64,000 bases of DNA, from NCBI RefSeq assembly GCF_010682105.1, contig NZ_JAAGWH010000041.1, positions 1 to 64,000 of the forward strand, read 5' to 3'. Under the pieces are notes generated by a model. It saw only the letters and a program-made list of their open reading frames with translations. It did not search any database and was not told where the DNA came from. Both the position numbers and the translations under genes were made by a program. Below are positions 1 to 11,097 of the stretch, one piece after another. Origin of the DNA: Modestobacter muralis. GTDB lineage: Bacteria; Actinomycetota; Actinomycetes; Mycobacteriales; Geodermatophilaceae. Positions within the stretch are counted from its first letter, which is position 1, and each line of letters opens with the position of its first letter.

Positions 1-460
1 CGCAGGCTCCGGCCCCACCTGAGCAAGGCCCCCGCTACCCCCTGCAGCGGGGCCCGACCGTCCTCGACCCGTCGCGGGGTCCGTGGTGCGCCGGCCGGGA
101 CGCAGGTCCGGCGGCCGGGTGCGACGTCCGCCGGAGGCCCCGAGAGGGAGCCGGGTGGGGGCTGGTCCCGGCAGGGGGGCGCCCGACAGGGGTCCGGGAG
201 GTCCCCCCAAGGGGGTGAGTGGGCCGACACGCCCCCCTCTCGGTTGACCGGTCACCGGCCCCGGCCTACGGTCAGCGAATCACGTGCGTGGAACTCGACG
301 AGCACCGTGGCGTGACCTCCCCGGCGCGAGCCGGGGACGGCCCAGGCGACAGTGCTGGGTGCGGGACCCTCGTCCCGGTCCACCCGGACCGCCGCGTGAG
401 CGAGGACGAGAGCACAGCAGGGCCGCGCACGCGGCCGACGAGCGCCAGCGAGGAGTGCCC
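1..460. other. Intergenic leader upstream of MerR gene
   Basis: No convincing gene lies in the first 460 bases. Near the left edge (about 28-54) a GC hairpin (GCCCCCGC / GCGGGGC arms) could be the terminator of a gene outside the window. A sigma-A-like promoter is listed separately, leaving about 185 bases of untranslated leader before the MerR start. Short open frames on both strands here show no recognisable protein. Confidence 0.6.
244..272 (+). promoter_or_regulatory. Predicted vegetative promoter of the MerR gene
   Basis: TTGACC at 244-249 and TACGGT at 267-272 are separated by exactly 17 bases, a good match to the actinobacterial housekeeping -35/-10 pattern. It would give a leader of about 180 nt before the GTG at 461. 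Seen in sequence; promoter function is inferred. Confidence 0.5.
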
Positions 461-1036
461 GTGAGCGACCACCACGACGGTTCGCAGGGTCAGCTGTTCA
501 GCGACGCAGCGGTGGGTGCTCCCTCCTACGACGACATCGACAGCGACGTCGTCGGCTACCGCGGCCCGACCGCCTGCTCCGCCGCCGGCATCACCTACCG
601 GCAGCTGGACTACTGGGCCCGCACCGGCCTGGTCGCCCCCTCGGTGCGCACCGCCACCGGCTCGGGCACCCAGCGGCTGTACTCCTTCCGCGACATCCTC
701 GTGCTCAAGGTCGTCAAGCGGCTGCTGGACACCGGCGTCTCCCTGCAGAACATCCGCAAGGCCGTCGACCACCTGCGCACCCGCGGGGTCAAGGAGCTCT
801 CCCACATCACGCTGCTGTCCGACGGCGCCACGGTGTACGAGTGCACCTCCGCCGAGGAGGTCGTCGACCTGCTCGCCGGCGGCCAGGGCGTGTTCGGCAT
901 CGCCGTCTCCGGCGCGCTGCGGGAGCTGTCCGGCGAGCTGGCCGAGCTGCCCGCCGAGCGGGTCGACGGCAGTGGTCCGGTCAACGCCGACGACGAGCTC
1001 TCCGCCCGCCGACGCCGCCGCGCCGCCTCCGCCTGA
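461..1036 (+). CDS. MerR family transcriptional regulator
   Basis: A 191-residue DNA-binding regulator. The start is the GTG at 461, five bases after an AGGAG ribosome site; longer upstream readings lack such a site. After an acidic tail of about 25 residues comes the MerR winged helix: [20 protein letters not shown], then [25 protein letters not shown], the wing and dimer-helix entry. A C-terminal domain of about 90 residues follows, ending in an Arg-rich tail. It has no Cys-rich metal loop, so it is not a typical metal sensor. Placement directly before gcvP matches the M. tuberculosis Rv1830-Rv1832 order (from memory), suggesting a conserved pairing; the effector is unknown. Confidence 0.9.
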   Translation: MSDHHDGSQGQLFSDAAVGAPSYDDIDSDVVGYRGPTACSAAGITYRQLDYWARTGLVAPSVRTATGSGTQRLYSFRDILVLKVVKRLLDTGVSLQNIRKAVDHLRTRGVKELSHITLLSDGATVYECTSAEEVVDLLAGGQGVFGIAVSGALRELSGELAELPAERVDGSGPVNADDELSARRRRRAASA

Positions 1037-1060
1037 AGAAGGTCGAAGACCCCCCCAGCC

Positions 1061-1088
1061 ACGGGGATGGGATCGATCCCATCCCCGT
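1061..1088. terminator. 28-bp perfect palindrome after MerR gene
   Basis: A perfect 28-base palindrome (half-site ACGGGGATGGGATC) lies 24 bases after the MerR stop. As RNA it can fold into a long hairpin with almost no loop; no U-tract follows. It could act as a factor-independent terminator or as a protein-binding palindrome between merR and gcvP. Confidence 0.5.
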
Positions 1089-1103
1089 CCTGTGGCCCAC
1101 CTC

Positions 1104-1134
1104 ACGACCCCGTCGGACCCTCCGGCGGGGTCGT
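1104..1134 (+). terminator. Second hairpin between MerR gene and gcvP
   Basis: Inverted arms ACGACCCCGTCGG and CCGGCGGGGTCGT form a strong hairpin immediately after the 28-bp palindrome and 24 bases before gcvP. Tandem hairpins here suggest that merR transcription stops and gcvP has its own promoter (TAGCGT at about 1145, close to the start codon). Confidence 0.45.
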
Positions 1135-1157
1135 TGCACGCTGGTAGCGTCGGGCCA

Positions 1158-4190
<3,033 letters not shown>

Positions 4191-4197
4191 AGCCCGC

Positions 4198-4230
4198 CGT
4201 CCGGCGGCCGGTCGACCCGGCCGCCGGACG
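4198..4230. terminator. Bidirectional terminator between gcvP and SnoaL-like gene
   Basis: A perfect 14-bp stem (CGTCCGGCGGCCGG and its complement) with loop TCGAC sits between two convergent genes, 8 bases after the gcvP stop and 12 bases after the end of the opposing gene. Confidence 0.8.
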
Positions 4231-4242
4231 ATGCGTCCACCG

Positions 4243-4623
4243 TCAGGCCCGGGTGGGGCGGATGAAGGCCGCGGAGTCGTAGTAGGTGCGCACGCCGGTG
4301 ACCTGGTCGCCGACCACGTCGATGACGGTCACCCCGCTGTAGGTCAGCTCGGCGCCGTCGGTGAGCGTGCTGCGCGAGACCCACTCCAGCGACGAGCCGG
4401 TCTCACCGTCGAGGGTGGAGGTGAACTCGGTGGTGATGGTGCCGAACACCGAGCGGTAGTCGTCCCAGAAGACCCGGGCGCCGTCGGGCCCGGTCTCCTC
4501 CTGGTGCCGGTCCAGCTTGCGCAGGACGGCGCCGGGAGCGGTGAGCTCCACCATGGGGCCGGTGTCGCCGTGCTCGTCCAGGTGGTGCAGGGCGGCCATG
4601 AAACGGTCGCTGACAGCGCTCAT
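4243..4623 (-). CDS. SnoaL-like / NTF2-fold protein
   Basis: A 126-residue protein with the cone-shaped alpha+beta barrel pattern of the SnoaL/NTF2 superfamily: an N-terminal helix (VSDRFMAALHHLDEHGD), then MVELTAPGAVLRKLD, a central FWDDYRSVFGTITTEFTS and a final strand pair (ELTYSGVTVIDVVGDQVTGVRTYYD). Members are polyketide cyclases, ketosteroid-isomerase-like enzymes or binding proteins; substrate cannot be told. The ATG at 4623 follows GGAGGAGAACCG, an excellent ribosome site, which decides the start over an upstream candidate. It stands alone between coaA and gcvP. Confidence 0.75.
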   Translation of the reverse strand: MSAVSDRFMAALHHLDEHGDTGPMVELTAPGAVLRKLDRHQEETGPDGARVFWDDYRSVFGTITTEFTSTLDGETGSSLEWVSRSTLTDGAELTYSGVTVIDVVGDQVTGVRTYYDSAAFIRPTRA

Positions 4624-4737
4624 CGGTTCTCCTCCAGGTGCCGGACCCTCTGCCCGTCCCTGGTGGCCTACCCGGTCGTGCGGCATCGACCCACCCAGCG
4701 CCCGTCGGCCCCGTCGCAGGGCCCCGCCGCGAGTTGA

Positions 4738-4809
4738 AGGACCCCGTCCTCCTCACCCCTCGCGAGCTCGGGGCGAGCCTCGGGACGGGGCCGGGGGCGA
4801 CGGGGTCCT
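4738..4809. repeat. Large intergenic hairpin, likely terminator of coaA
   Basis: Arms AGGACCCCGTC (4738-4748) and GACGGGGTCCT (4799-4809) enclose a secondary GC-rich fold with the central word CGCGAGCTC. It lies just past the coaA stop. A related hairpin with the same AAGGACCC edge and CGCGAGCTC centre occurs at 46877-46933, so this looks like a repeated intergenic element used as a terminator. Confidence 0.55.
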
Positions 4810-4810
4810 C

Positions 4811-5773
4811 TCAGAGCTTGCGGAGCAGGACCCGCCGCACGGAGTGGTCGGCGGACTTCTGCAGCACCAGCTTCGCCCGGGAGCGGCTCGGGGCGATGTT
4901 GCGGCGCAGGTTGGGCTCGTTGACGCCCCGCCAGATGCCCAGGGCGGTGGTGGTCGCCTCCTCGTCGGTGAGGTCGGCGAAGCGGTGGAAGTAGGCGCTG
5001 GTGTCCTGGAAGGCGGTGCGCCGCAGGGCGAGGAAGCGCTCGACGTACCAGCGGGAGATGTCGGCCTCGGTGGCGTCGACGTAGACGGAGAAGTCGAAGA
5101 AGTCCGACAGGAAGACCTCCGGCACCCGCCCGTCGGCGCTGCCACCGGCCTGCAGGACGTTGAGCCCCTCCAGCACGAGCACGTCGGGGCGGTCGACCAC
5201 CTGCCGCTGCCCGGGCAGGACGTCGTAGGACTGGTGGGAGTACAGCGGGGCGCTGACCTCGGGCCTGCCGGACTTCACGTCGGCCAGGAAGCGCAGCAGG
5301 GCGCGGCGGTCGTAGCTCTCCGGGAAGCCCTTGCGCTCCAACAGCCCGCGGGACTCCAGCTCGGCGTTGGGCAGCAGGAACCCGTCGGTGGTGACCAGGT
5401 CGACCCGCGGGGTGTCGGGGGCGGCAGCCAAAAGCGCCTGCAGCAGCCGCGACGTGGTGCTCTTGCCGACCGCGACGCTGCCGGCCACGCCGATCACGAA
5501 CGGCACCTTCTCGGTGCGGGCGCCCAGGAAGCGGGTCTGCTCGGCCCACAGCCGCCGGCTGGCGGTGACGTGCAGGTGCAGCAGCCGGGCCAGCGGCAGG
5601 TAGACCGTGGCCACCTCGTCGAGGTCGATGCGGTCACCGAAGCTGGCCATCGCCCGGACGTCGGCGCTGTTCAGCGGCAGCTCGCCCCCCGCGGCCAGGG
5701 CCCGCCAGGACCCACGGTCGAACGCGGTGAAGGGCGAGACCTGCGCTCGCGTTCCGGCCGTCACGGCGTTCAT
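4811..5773 (-). CDS. coaA: Type I pantothenate kinase
   Basis: First and regulated step of coenzyme A synthesis: ATP-dependent phosphorylation of pantothenate in the cytoplasm. 320 residues, the usual length for bacterial type I (CoaA/PanK-I). The P-loop is [12 protein letters not shown] near residues 94-105, followed by [13 protein letters not shown], the pantothenate/ATP-site segment [11 protein letters not shown], the [11 protein letters not shown] strand and [12 protein letters not shown], all characteristic. The C-terminus has the [14 protein letters not shown] segment. The start ATG at 5773 has only a weak ribosome site. Monocistronic, with a hairpin after the stop. Confidence 0.97.
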   Translation of the reverse strand: MNAVTAGTRAQVSPFTAFDRGSWRALAAGGELPLNSADVRAMASFGDRIDLDEVATVYLPLARLLHLHVTASRRLWAEQTRFLGARTEKVPFVIGVAGSVAVGKSTTSRLLQALLAAAPDTPRVDLVTTDGFLLPNAELESRGLLERKGFPESYDRRALLRFLADVKSGRPEVSAPLYSHQSYDVLPGQRQVVDRPDVLVLEGLNVLQAGGSADGRVPEVFLSDFFDFSVYVDATEADISRWYVERFLALRRTAFQDTSAYFHRFADLTDEEATTTALGIWRGVNEPNLRRNIAPSRSRAKLVLQKSADHSVRRVLLRKL

Positions 5774-5865
5774 GGTGCCGTCTGCCCGCCCGGGCCCCCC
5801 CGACCGGGTGGTCCCAGGGCGGCTGGCGGCCCGCCCGGGGGGCCCGGGCGTCTAGGGTCCTGGGC

Positions 5866-6705
5866 GTGTCGTCGCCCGGGCTGCTCGACCGGATCGAGCG
5901 TTACTCCGCTCTCGCACCGCTGGCGGAGGCCCAGGTGCACCTCGTGGGTGCCCTCCAGGTCCCGATCGGCACGGCGGAGTGGCCCTTCCCGGCCCGCCCG
6001 GTGGCCGGCCGCGAGGCCGACGTCACCCGGGCCGACGTGCAGGCCGCGGTCGCGATGCAGGAGGCGGCCGGGCTGCCGGTGTCCCTGGAGTGGCTGGGCG
6101 ACCGCTGCCGGGGGCTGGCCGCCGTCGCCCGCTCGACGGGGCTGGTCGTCGACGAGCTGCCGCTGCTGGTGGCCGACGACCCGCTGACGGTGCTGCTGCC
6201 CGCCGGCGTCCGGCTCTACCTCGTCGGCGCCGACGACCCTCGGCTGGGGCTGTACCAGCGGTTGACCGCCCTCGCCTTCGCCCAGCCCCGGCCGGTCGCC
6301 GTCCCGACCGGTGGGCCGTCGGCCCCCGGGGTGCCGGAGGTGGCCGCGGACGACCCGGGCCCGGAGCACGTGCCGGCGACCGAGGTGCTGCGCGAGCGGG
6401 TGGCCTCGGGACGCACGGTGATGATGGTGGCCGTCGAGGACGGCCAGCCGGTCGCCATCGGCTCCCACCAGCCCGTCGACGTCGACGGCACCGAGATCAG
6501 CGAGGTCGTCGGCGTGGCCACCCTGCCCCGCTTCCGCGGCCGCGGCCTGGGCGCCGGGCTCACCTCGGCACTGGTCGAGCACGCCCGGCAGACCGCGGAC
6601 CTGGTGTTCCTCTCCGCCGGGGACGACGACGTCGCCCGGGTGTACGAGCGCGCCGGCTTCGCCCGGGTCGCCACCAGCTGCGTCGCCGAGCGACCGGGCG
6701 GCTGA
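5866..6705 (+). CDS. GNAT family N-acetyltransferase with N-terminal extension
   Basis: 279 residues. The C-terminal half is a GNAT fold: acetyl-CoA pyrophosphate loop in LPRFRGRGLGAGLTSALV (R-x-x-G-x-G type) near residues 215-232, then VFLSAGDDDVARVYERAGF, the usual motif B region. The N-terminal 140 residues (LVGALQVPIG, SLEWLGDRCRGLAAVAR) resemble the variable N-domain found on many actinobacterial GNATs and may itself be a decayed acetyltransferase half. Substrate unknown. GTG start at 5866, divergent from coaA with a gap of 92 bases holding the likely promoters of both. Confidence 0.8.
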   Translation: MSSPGLLDRIERYSALAPLAEAQVHLVGALQVPIGTAEWPFPARPVAGREADVTRADVQAAVAMQEAAGLPVSLEWLGDRCRGLAAVARSTGLVVDELPLLVADDPLTVLLPAGVRLYLVGADDPRLGLYQRLTALAFAQPRPVAVPTGGPSAPGVPEVAADDPGPEHVPATEVLRERVASGRTVMMVAVEDGQPVAIGSHQPVDVDGTEISEVVGVATLPRFRGRGLGAGLTSALVEHARQTADLVFLSAGDDDVARVYERAGFARVATSCVAERPGG

Positions 6706-6712
6706 GCGGTCC

Positions 6713-6741
6713 GGCGGGGGAGGGGAGCACCCGCCCCCGCC
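6713..6741. terminator. Terminator between GNAT and PEBP-like genes
   Basis: GGCGGGGG and CCCCCGCC arms with a 13-base loop lie between two convergent stop codons (6705 and 6751). Confidence 0.6.
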
Positions 6742-6750
6742 GCCGCGAGG

Positions 6751-7290
6751 TCAGTCGACCGAGAAGGTCGCGACGATCCGCGCCCGGGCCAGGGTGTGGC
6801 CGAACAGGTTGAAGCCCAGGTAGGCCGGGGTCGCCTCGGCCGGCACGCCCAGGTCGTCGGTGTCCAGGGCGTGCACGACCACGTAGTACCGGTGCGGGCC
6901 GTGCCCGGCCGGCGGGGCGGCGCCCACGAAGCCGGCGAACCCGGCGTCGTTGCGCAGCTGGACGGCGCCCTCGGGCAGCCCGCCCTCGGACGCACCGCTG
7001 GGCAGCTCGGTCACCGACAGCGGGATGCCGGTCACCGCCCAGTGCCAGAAACCGCTGGTGGTGGGGGCGTCGGGGTCGTAGACGGTGACGGCGAAGCCGC
7101 GCGTGCCCTCGGGGAAGCCGGACCAGGACAGCTGCGGGGAGCGGTCCTCGCCACCGGGGACGCCCATCGCGCCGCTGGTGTGCGGCGCCGGGAGCACCGC
7201 GCCGTCGCCGACGTCGGTGCTCGTGAGGTCGAAGGACGGCACCTGGGGCAGGAAGTCGTAGGGGTCGGGCGGGATCGGTCGACCGGTCAT
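6751..7290 (-). CDS. YbhB/YbcL family (PEBP-like) protein
   Basis: 179 residues of the phosphatidylethanolamine-binding-protein fold, close in style to YbhB/YbcL and mycobacterial Rv2140c-type proteins. Signature elements are visible: [26 protein letters not shown] (ligand-pocket Asp and Pro) near residues 52-76, [11 protein letters not shown] near 80-91, and [17 protein letters not shown] near 127-143, ending with [16 protein letters not shown]. Function of bacterial members is poorly defined; anion or lipid head-group binding is the general idea. ATG at 7290 follows GAGGAGGACCC, a strong ribosome site. Confidence 0.9.
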   Translation of the reverse strand: MTGRPIPPDPYDFLPQVPSFDLTSTDVGDGAVLPAPHTSGAMGVPGGEDRSPQLSWSGFPEGTRGFAVTVYDPDAPTTSGFWHWAVTGIPLSVTELPSGASEGGLPEGAVQLRNDAGFAGFVGAAPPAGHGPHRYYVVVHALDTDDLGVPAEATPAYLGFNLFGHTLARARIVATFSVD

Positions 7291-7694
7291 GCCGGGTCCT
7301 CCTCGGGTCGGGTGGCTCCCACGCGGTGATCGCGGGAGCGGCTGCTCCCGACACTAGGCAGGTCGGCCGTGCCCCGCCCGGTCGCCCCCACCCGTTCCGC
7401 GACCGCCCCCGGTCGTCCGGCCGTCGGGTCCGGGGACCGCGCCGTGCTGCTCCGGCGGCGCGCGGGTGCACCGGGCGGGCGACGGCTCCACCTCACCTCC
7501 CGTACGACCGTTATCCCCAACAACCGCGCCGACCGCCCGGCCCGCCGTCCCGGCCGGGGGAGCGGAGCGCTCCCGAGCGCGGACGCACGGCGCAGCGGCC
7601 AGCGGGGACACCGGCACCGGACGGGGCGGACGGCGCGGCGGGCTCCGGCAGGCTCACCAGGTGCCGGTCGGCAGCGCGCCGTACCGTGACGCCC
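7291..7694. other. 404-bp divergent intergenic region with repeat copy a
   Basis: The region separates the divergent PEBP-like gene and the HAD/GH65 operon. It contains a small hairpin (GGGAGC-GGCT-GCTCCC, about 7333-7348) and one copy of the GTTATCCCCAAC intergenic repeat (listed separately). No protein gene is supported here. Confidence 0.6.
7507..7565 (-). repeat. Intergenic repeat copy a (core GTTGGGGATAACGG)
   Basis: On the + strand ACCGTTATCCCCAAC (7507-7521) is followed 30 bases later by CCGGGGGAGCGG. This copy keeps the 15-base core and the terminal GGGGGAG but lacks a clear GGAAGAC word between them. Same family as the copies at 22.3, 26.2, 26.7, 43.7, 44.2, 44.6 and 44.8 kb. Confidence 0.7.
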
Positions 7695-8426
7695 GTGCTG
7701 GGACTCCCCGAAGACATCCGGGCCTGCTTGTTCGACCTCGACGGGGTCCTGACCCAGACCGCGAAGGTGCACCAGGCTGCCTGGAAGCGCACCTTCGACG
7801 AGTTCCTCCGGGGTCGGGACCCGTCGGCGGCCGAGTTCAGCGGCGACGACTACAACACCTACGTCGACGGGAAGCCGCGCAAGGACGGCGTCCGCGACTT
7901 CCTGGCCAGCCGGGGCATCACCCTGCCCGAGGGCAGCGACGACGACCCGGCCGACGCCGCCACCGTGGCCGGTGTCTCGACCCGCAAGAACGTGCTGGTG
8001 CTCGCCGAACTCGACGAGCACGGCGTCCAGGTCTACGAGGGCTCGATGCGCTACCTGCGCGCGGTCAAGGCCGCCGGCCTGGCCACCGCCGTGGTGACCG
8101 CCTCGGCCAACGGCGAGTCCGTGATCGCCGTCGCCGGGTTCGCCGACCTCATCGACACCCGCATCGACGGGCTGGTCGCCGCCGCCCAGGGGCTGCGCGG
8201 CAAGCCCGCGCCGGACCCCTTCCTGGCCGGTGCCCGGGCGCTGGGCATGGAGCCCGCGCAGTGTGCCGTCTTCGAGGACGCGCTGTCGGGGGTCGAGGCC
8301 GGCCGGGCCGGGGACTTCGGCTTCGTCGTCGGCGTCGACCGGGTGGGTCAGGCCGAGGGCCTGCGCGAGCGCGGTGCCGACGTCGTCGTGGCCGACCTCG
8401 ACGAGCTGCTGGACGGTCAGCAGTGA
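7695..8426 (+). CDS. HAD family hydrolase, beta-phosphoglucomutase-like
   Basis: 243 residues of the HAD superfamily with a helical cap. The catalytic motif FDLDGVLTQTAKVHQAAW supplies the phosphorylated Asp and the acid/base Asp; motif II is VVTAS, Lys of motif III is in RGKPAPDPF, and motif IV is VFEDALSGVEAG. This pattern and the coupling to a GH65 phosphorylase indicate beta-phosphoglucomutase: beta-glucose 1-phosphate to glucose 6-phosphate. The start is GTG 7695; GTG 7686 is also in frame. A 4-base GTGA overlap with the next gene shows translational coupling, as in M. tuberculosis Rv3400-Rv3401 (from memory). Confidence 0.9.
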   Translation: MLGLPEDIRACLFDLDGVLTQTAKVHQAAWKRTFDEFLRGRDPSAAEFSGDDYNTYVDGKPRKDGVRDFLASRGITLPEGSDDDPADAATVAGVSTRKNVLVLAELDEHGVQVYEGSMRYLRAVKAAGLATAVVTASANGESVIAVAGFADLIDTRIDGLVAAAQGLRGKPAPDPFLAGARALGMEPAQCAVFEDALSGVEAGRAGDFGFVVGVDRVGQAEGLRERGADVVVADLDELLDGQQ

Positions 8427-10795
8427 CCGCGGGCCGCGCGCACTTCGTCGTCGAGCCCTGGTCGGTCACCGCCATCGGGCTGGACCTGGCCTCCCTCGGC
8501 GTCAACGAGTCGGTGTTCGCCCTGGCCAACGGGCACATCGGCATGCGGGGCACCTTCGAGGAGGGCGAGCCCGTCGTCGTCCCGGGCACCTACCTCAACG
8601 GCTTCTTCGAGGAGCGGCCGCTGCCCTACGCCGAGGCCGGCTACGGCTTCCCCGAGCAGGGGCAGACGGTCGTCAACGTCACCGACGGCAAGATCATCCG
8701 GCTGCTGGTGGGCGACTCGCCCCTGGACCTGCAGTACGGCGACCTCATCGACCACCGCCGCACGCTGGACCTGCGCGACGGCGTGCTGCGCCGGACCACC
8801 GAGTGGCGCTCGCCCAGCGGCCGCCAGGTCCGGGTCACCAGCACCCGGCTGGTCTCGCTCACCCGTCGCTCGATCGCGGCCATCGAGTACTCGGTGGAGT
8901 GCACCGACGACCTCGGCGACCTCTACATCGCCCTGCAGTCGGACCTGCTGGCCAACGAGGCCGTCTCCACGACCGAGACCGACGACCCGCGGGCGGCCTC
9001 GGCCATGGACCGGCCGCTGGCCTCCGAGCTGCACGAGGGCTCCGCCCGCCATGCGGTGCTGGTGCACCAGACACGCCGCAGCCGGCTGCGGGTCGCCGCC
9101 GGGATGGACCACGAGGTGGAGATCCCCGACTCGGCGTCCGAGGAGCTCGAGGTGTCCCCGGACCTGGCCCGCTACCAGCTCGCCGCCCGGCTCCCGGCCG
9201 GCTCCAAGCTGCGGCTGGTCAAGTACCTGGCCTACGGCTGGTCCAGCCGGCGGTCCTCGGCCGCCATGCGCGACCAGGTGGAGGGCGCGCTGGCGACGGC
9301 GAAGCTGGCCGGCTGGGAGCGGCTGCTGCGGGAGCAGCGCGAGCTGCTGGACACCCACTGGGACGAGGCCGACGTCGAGATCGAGGGCGACGACGAGCTG
9401 CAGCAGGCCGTGCGGGTGGGCATGTTCCACGTCCTGCAGGCCGGGCTGCGTGCCGAGCGTCAGCCGATCCCGGCCAAGGGCCTGACCGGTGACGGCTACG
9501 ACGGCCACACCTTCTGGGACACCGAGACCTACGTCCTGCCCGTGCTGACCTACACCGCCCCGCAGGCCGTGCGCGACGCGCTGCTGTGGCGGCACTCGAT
9601 CCTCGACCAGGCCCGGGAGCGGGCCCGGGTGCTGGGGTTCGACGGCGCGGCCTTCCCGTGGCGGACCATCCGCGGGGAGGAGACCTCGGGGTACTGGCCG
9701 GCCGGGACGGCGGCGTTCCACATCAACGCCGACATCGCCGACGCCGTAGCCCGCTACACCGTGGCCACCCGCGACGCGGTGTTCGACCGTGACTACGGCA
9801 CCGAGCTGCTGGTGGAGACCGCCCGGCTGTGGAGCTCGCTGGGGCACTTCGACGGCGAGCAGAACTTCCGCATCGACGGCGTCACCGGGCCCGACGAGTA
9901 CACCGCCGTGGTCGACAACAACGTCTACACCAACCTGATGGCGCAGCGGAACCTGCGGGAGGCCGTCGCCGCGGTGGGCCGCAACCCCGACACCGCCGTG
10001 CGGCTGCAGGTCGGGGACGACGAGGTGGAGCGGTGGTCCCGCGCGGCGGAGGCCATGCGGGTGCCGTTCAACGTCGCGCTGGGCGTGCACGAGCAGTCCG
10101 AGGGGTTCACCCACCACGAGGAGTGGGACTTCGCCGGCACCCGGGCCGACCAGTACCCGCTGCTGCTCAACTTCCCCTACTTCGACATCTACCGGAAGCA
10201 GGTCCTCAAGCAGGCCGACCTGGTGATGGCGCTGCACCTGCGCGGGGACGCCTTCACCCTCGAGGAGAAGATCGCCGACTTCGCCTACTACGAGGCGCGC
10301 ACCGTGCGGGACTCGTCGCTGTCCGCGGCGGTCCAGGCGGTGGTGGCCGCGGAGACCGGGCACCTGCAGCTGGCCCACGACTACTGGGGCGAGGCGGCGC
10401 TGACCGACCTGCAGAACCTGCACGGCAACAGCGGCCACGGCCTGCACATCGCCTCGCTGGCCGGTGGCTGGATGGTCGCCGTGGGCGGGTTCGGCGGGAT
10501 GCGCGACCACGGCGGCCGGCTGGCGTTCGCCCCGCGGCTGCCCCCGCGGATCACCCGGCTGCGGTTCCGGATGGTCTTCCAGGGCCGCTGCCTGTCGGTC
10601 ACGGTCACCCCGGACCGGGCCACCTACCGGCTGGTCTACGGCGACGAGCCGTTGGAGATCCACCACCACGGCCAGCGGGTGCTGGTCGCCCAGGACGGCG
10701 TGGACCTCCCGATCCCGCCGCCGCTGGACGTGGCCCCGGTCAACCAGCCGCCCAACGCCGCCCCCCGCCGCCGCAACCGCCCCACCAGCGACTGA
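8423..10795 (+). CDS. Glycoside hydrolase family 65 disaccharide phosphorylase
   Basis: 790 residues. The order is an N-terminal beta-sandwich (LGVNESVFALANGHIGMRGTF near 25-45), linker, an (alpha/alpha)6 barrel with GYDGHTFWDTETYVLPVL, and the catalytic acid in VTGPDEYTAVVDNNVYTN (Glu492), then the phosphate-site region HGNSGHGLHIASLAGGW near 670. GH65 enzymes cleave trehalose, maltose, kojibiose or nigerose with inorganic phosphate, giving glucose and beta-glucose 1-phosphate, which the upstream HAD mutase converts onward. The exact disaccharide cannot be read from these motifs. The C-terminal 30 residues are Pro/Arg-rich and not conserved. Confidence 0.93.
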   Translation: MTAGRAHFVVEPWSVTAIGLDLASLGVNESVFALANGHIGMRGTFEEGEPVVVPGTYLNGFFEERPLPYAEAGYGFPEQGQTVVNVTDGKIIRLLVGDSPLDLQYGDLIDHRRTLDLRDGVLRRTTEWRSPSGRQVRVTSTRLVSLTRRSIAAIEYSVECTDDLGDLYIALQSDLLANEAVSTTETDDPRAASAMDRPLASELHEGSARHAVLVHQTRRSRLRVAAGMDHEVEIPDSASEELEVSPDLARYQLAARLPAGSKLRLVKYLAYGWSSRRSSAAMRDQVEGALATAKLAGWERLLREQRELLDTHWDEADVEIEGDDELQQAVRVGMFHVLQAGLRAERQPIPAKGLTGDGYDGHTFWDTETYVLPVLTYTAPQAVRDALLWRHSILDQARERARVLGFDGAAFPWRTIRGEETSGYWPAGTAAFHINADIADAVARYTVATRDAVFDRDYGTELLVETARLWSSLGHFDGEQNFRIDGVTGPDEYTAVVDNNVYTNLMAQRNLREAVAAVGRNPDTAVRLQVGDDEVERWSRAAEAMRVPFNVALGVHEQSEGFTHHEEWDFAGTRADQYPLLLNFPYFDIYRKQVLKQADLVMALHLRGDAFTLEEKIADFAYYEARTVRDSSLSAAVQAVVAAETGHLQLAHDYWGEAALTDLQNLHGNSGHGLHIASLAGGWMVAVGGFGGMRDHGGRLAFAPRLPPRITRLRFRMVFQGRCLSVTVTPDRATYRLVYGDEPLEIHHHGQRVLVAQDGVDLPIPPPLDVAPVNQPPNAAPRRRNRPTSD

Positions 10796-10800
10796 CGGCG

Positions 10801-10853
10801 GACCCCCTCGCCCAGCCACTGCGCGTACCCCGCGGTGGGTGGGCGAGGGGGTC
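10801..10853 (+). terminator. Terminator of the HAD/GH65 operon
   Basis: A 14-bp stem (GACCCCCTCGCCCA and TGGGCGAGGGGGTC) with an inner CCAC/GTGG extension lies 5 bases after the GH65 stop. Confidence 0.75.
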
Positions 10854-10865
10854 GCTCCTCATGCC

Positions 10866-10999
10866 GAGATCTCGCGGTCGGTGACGCACTGACGGCGTCG
10901 TCCGCGCGGCTGCTCGCCCCGCCCGTCGGGGCGGGGCGAGATCTGCAGTCTCGTGGCCACCGACGCCGGGAGGCCACGAGTTCGCAGATCTCGCGGTCG
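10866..10999. repeat. Cluster of nested inverted and direct repeats
   Basis: Three elements are packed together: a direct repeat AGATCTCGCGGTCG (starting about 10867 and 10986), a perfect 12-bp hairpin CTCGCCCCGCCC with tetraloop GTCG (10913-10940), and a 21-base inverted repeat GAGATCTGCnnnCTCGTGGCC (arms 10938-10958 and 10972-10992, only the three central bases mismatched). No gene occupies this stretch. It looks like a mobile or recurrent palindromic intergenic element; AGATCT words recur in each arm. Confidence 0.6.
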
Positions 11000-11097
11000 A
11001 GTGGACGGCGTCCGGGCGCGGCGGGCCGGGCGGCCAACAGTTCGTGAACGGTCGGTGCAGCGCGTGTACGCAGGTCGGGACGGTGCAACATCCGGGC

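Noticed and set aside
1037-1157. Glycine riboswitch upstream of gcvP
   Set aside because: Only 121 bases are available, filled by a perfect palindrome and a simple hairpin; no tandem aptamer-like folds or conserved purine-rich cores are visible.
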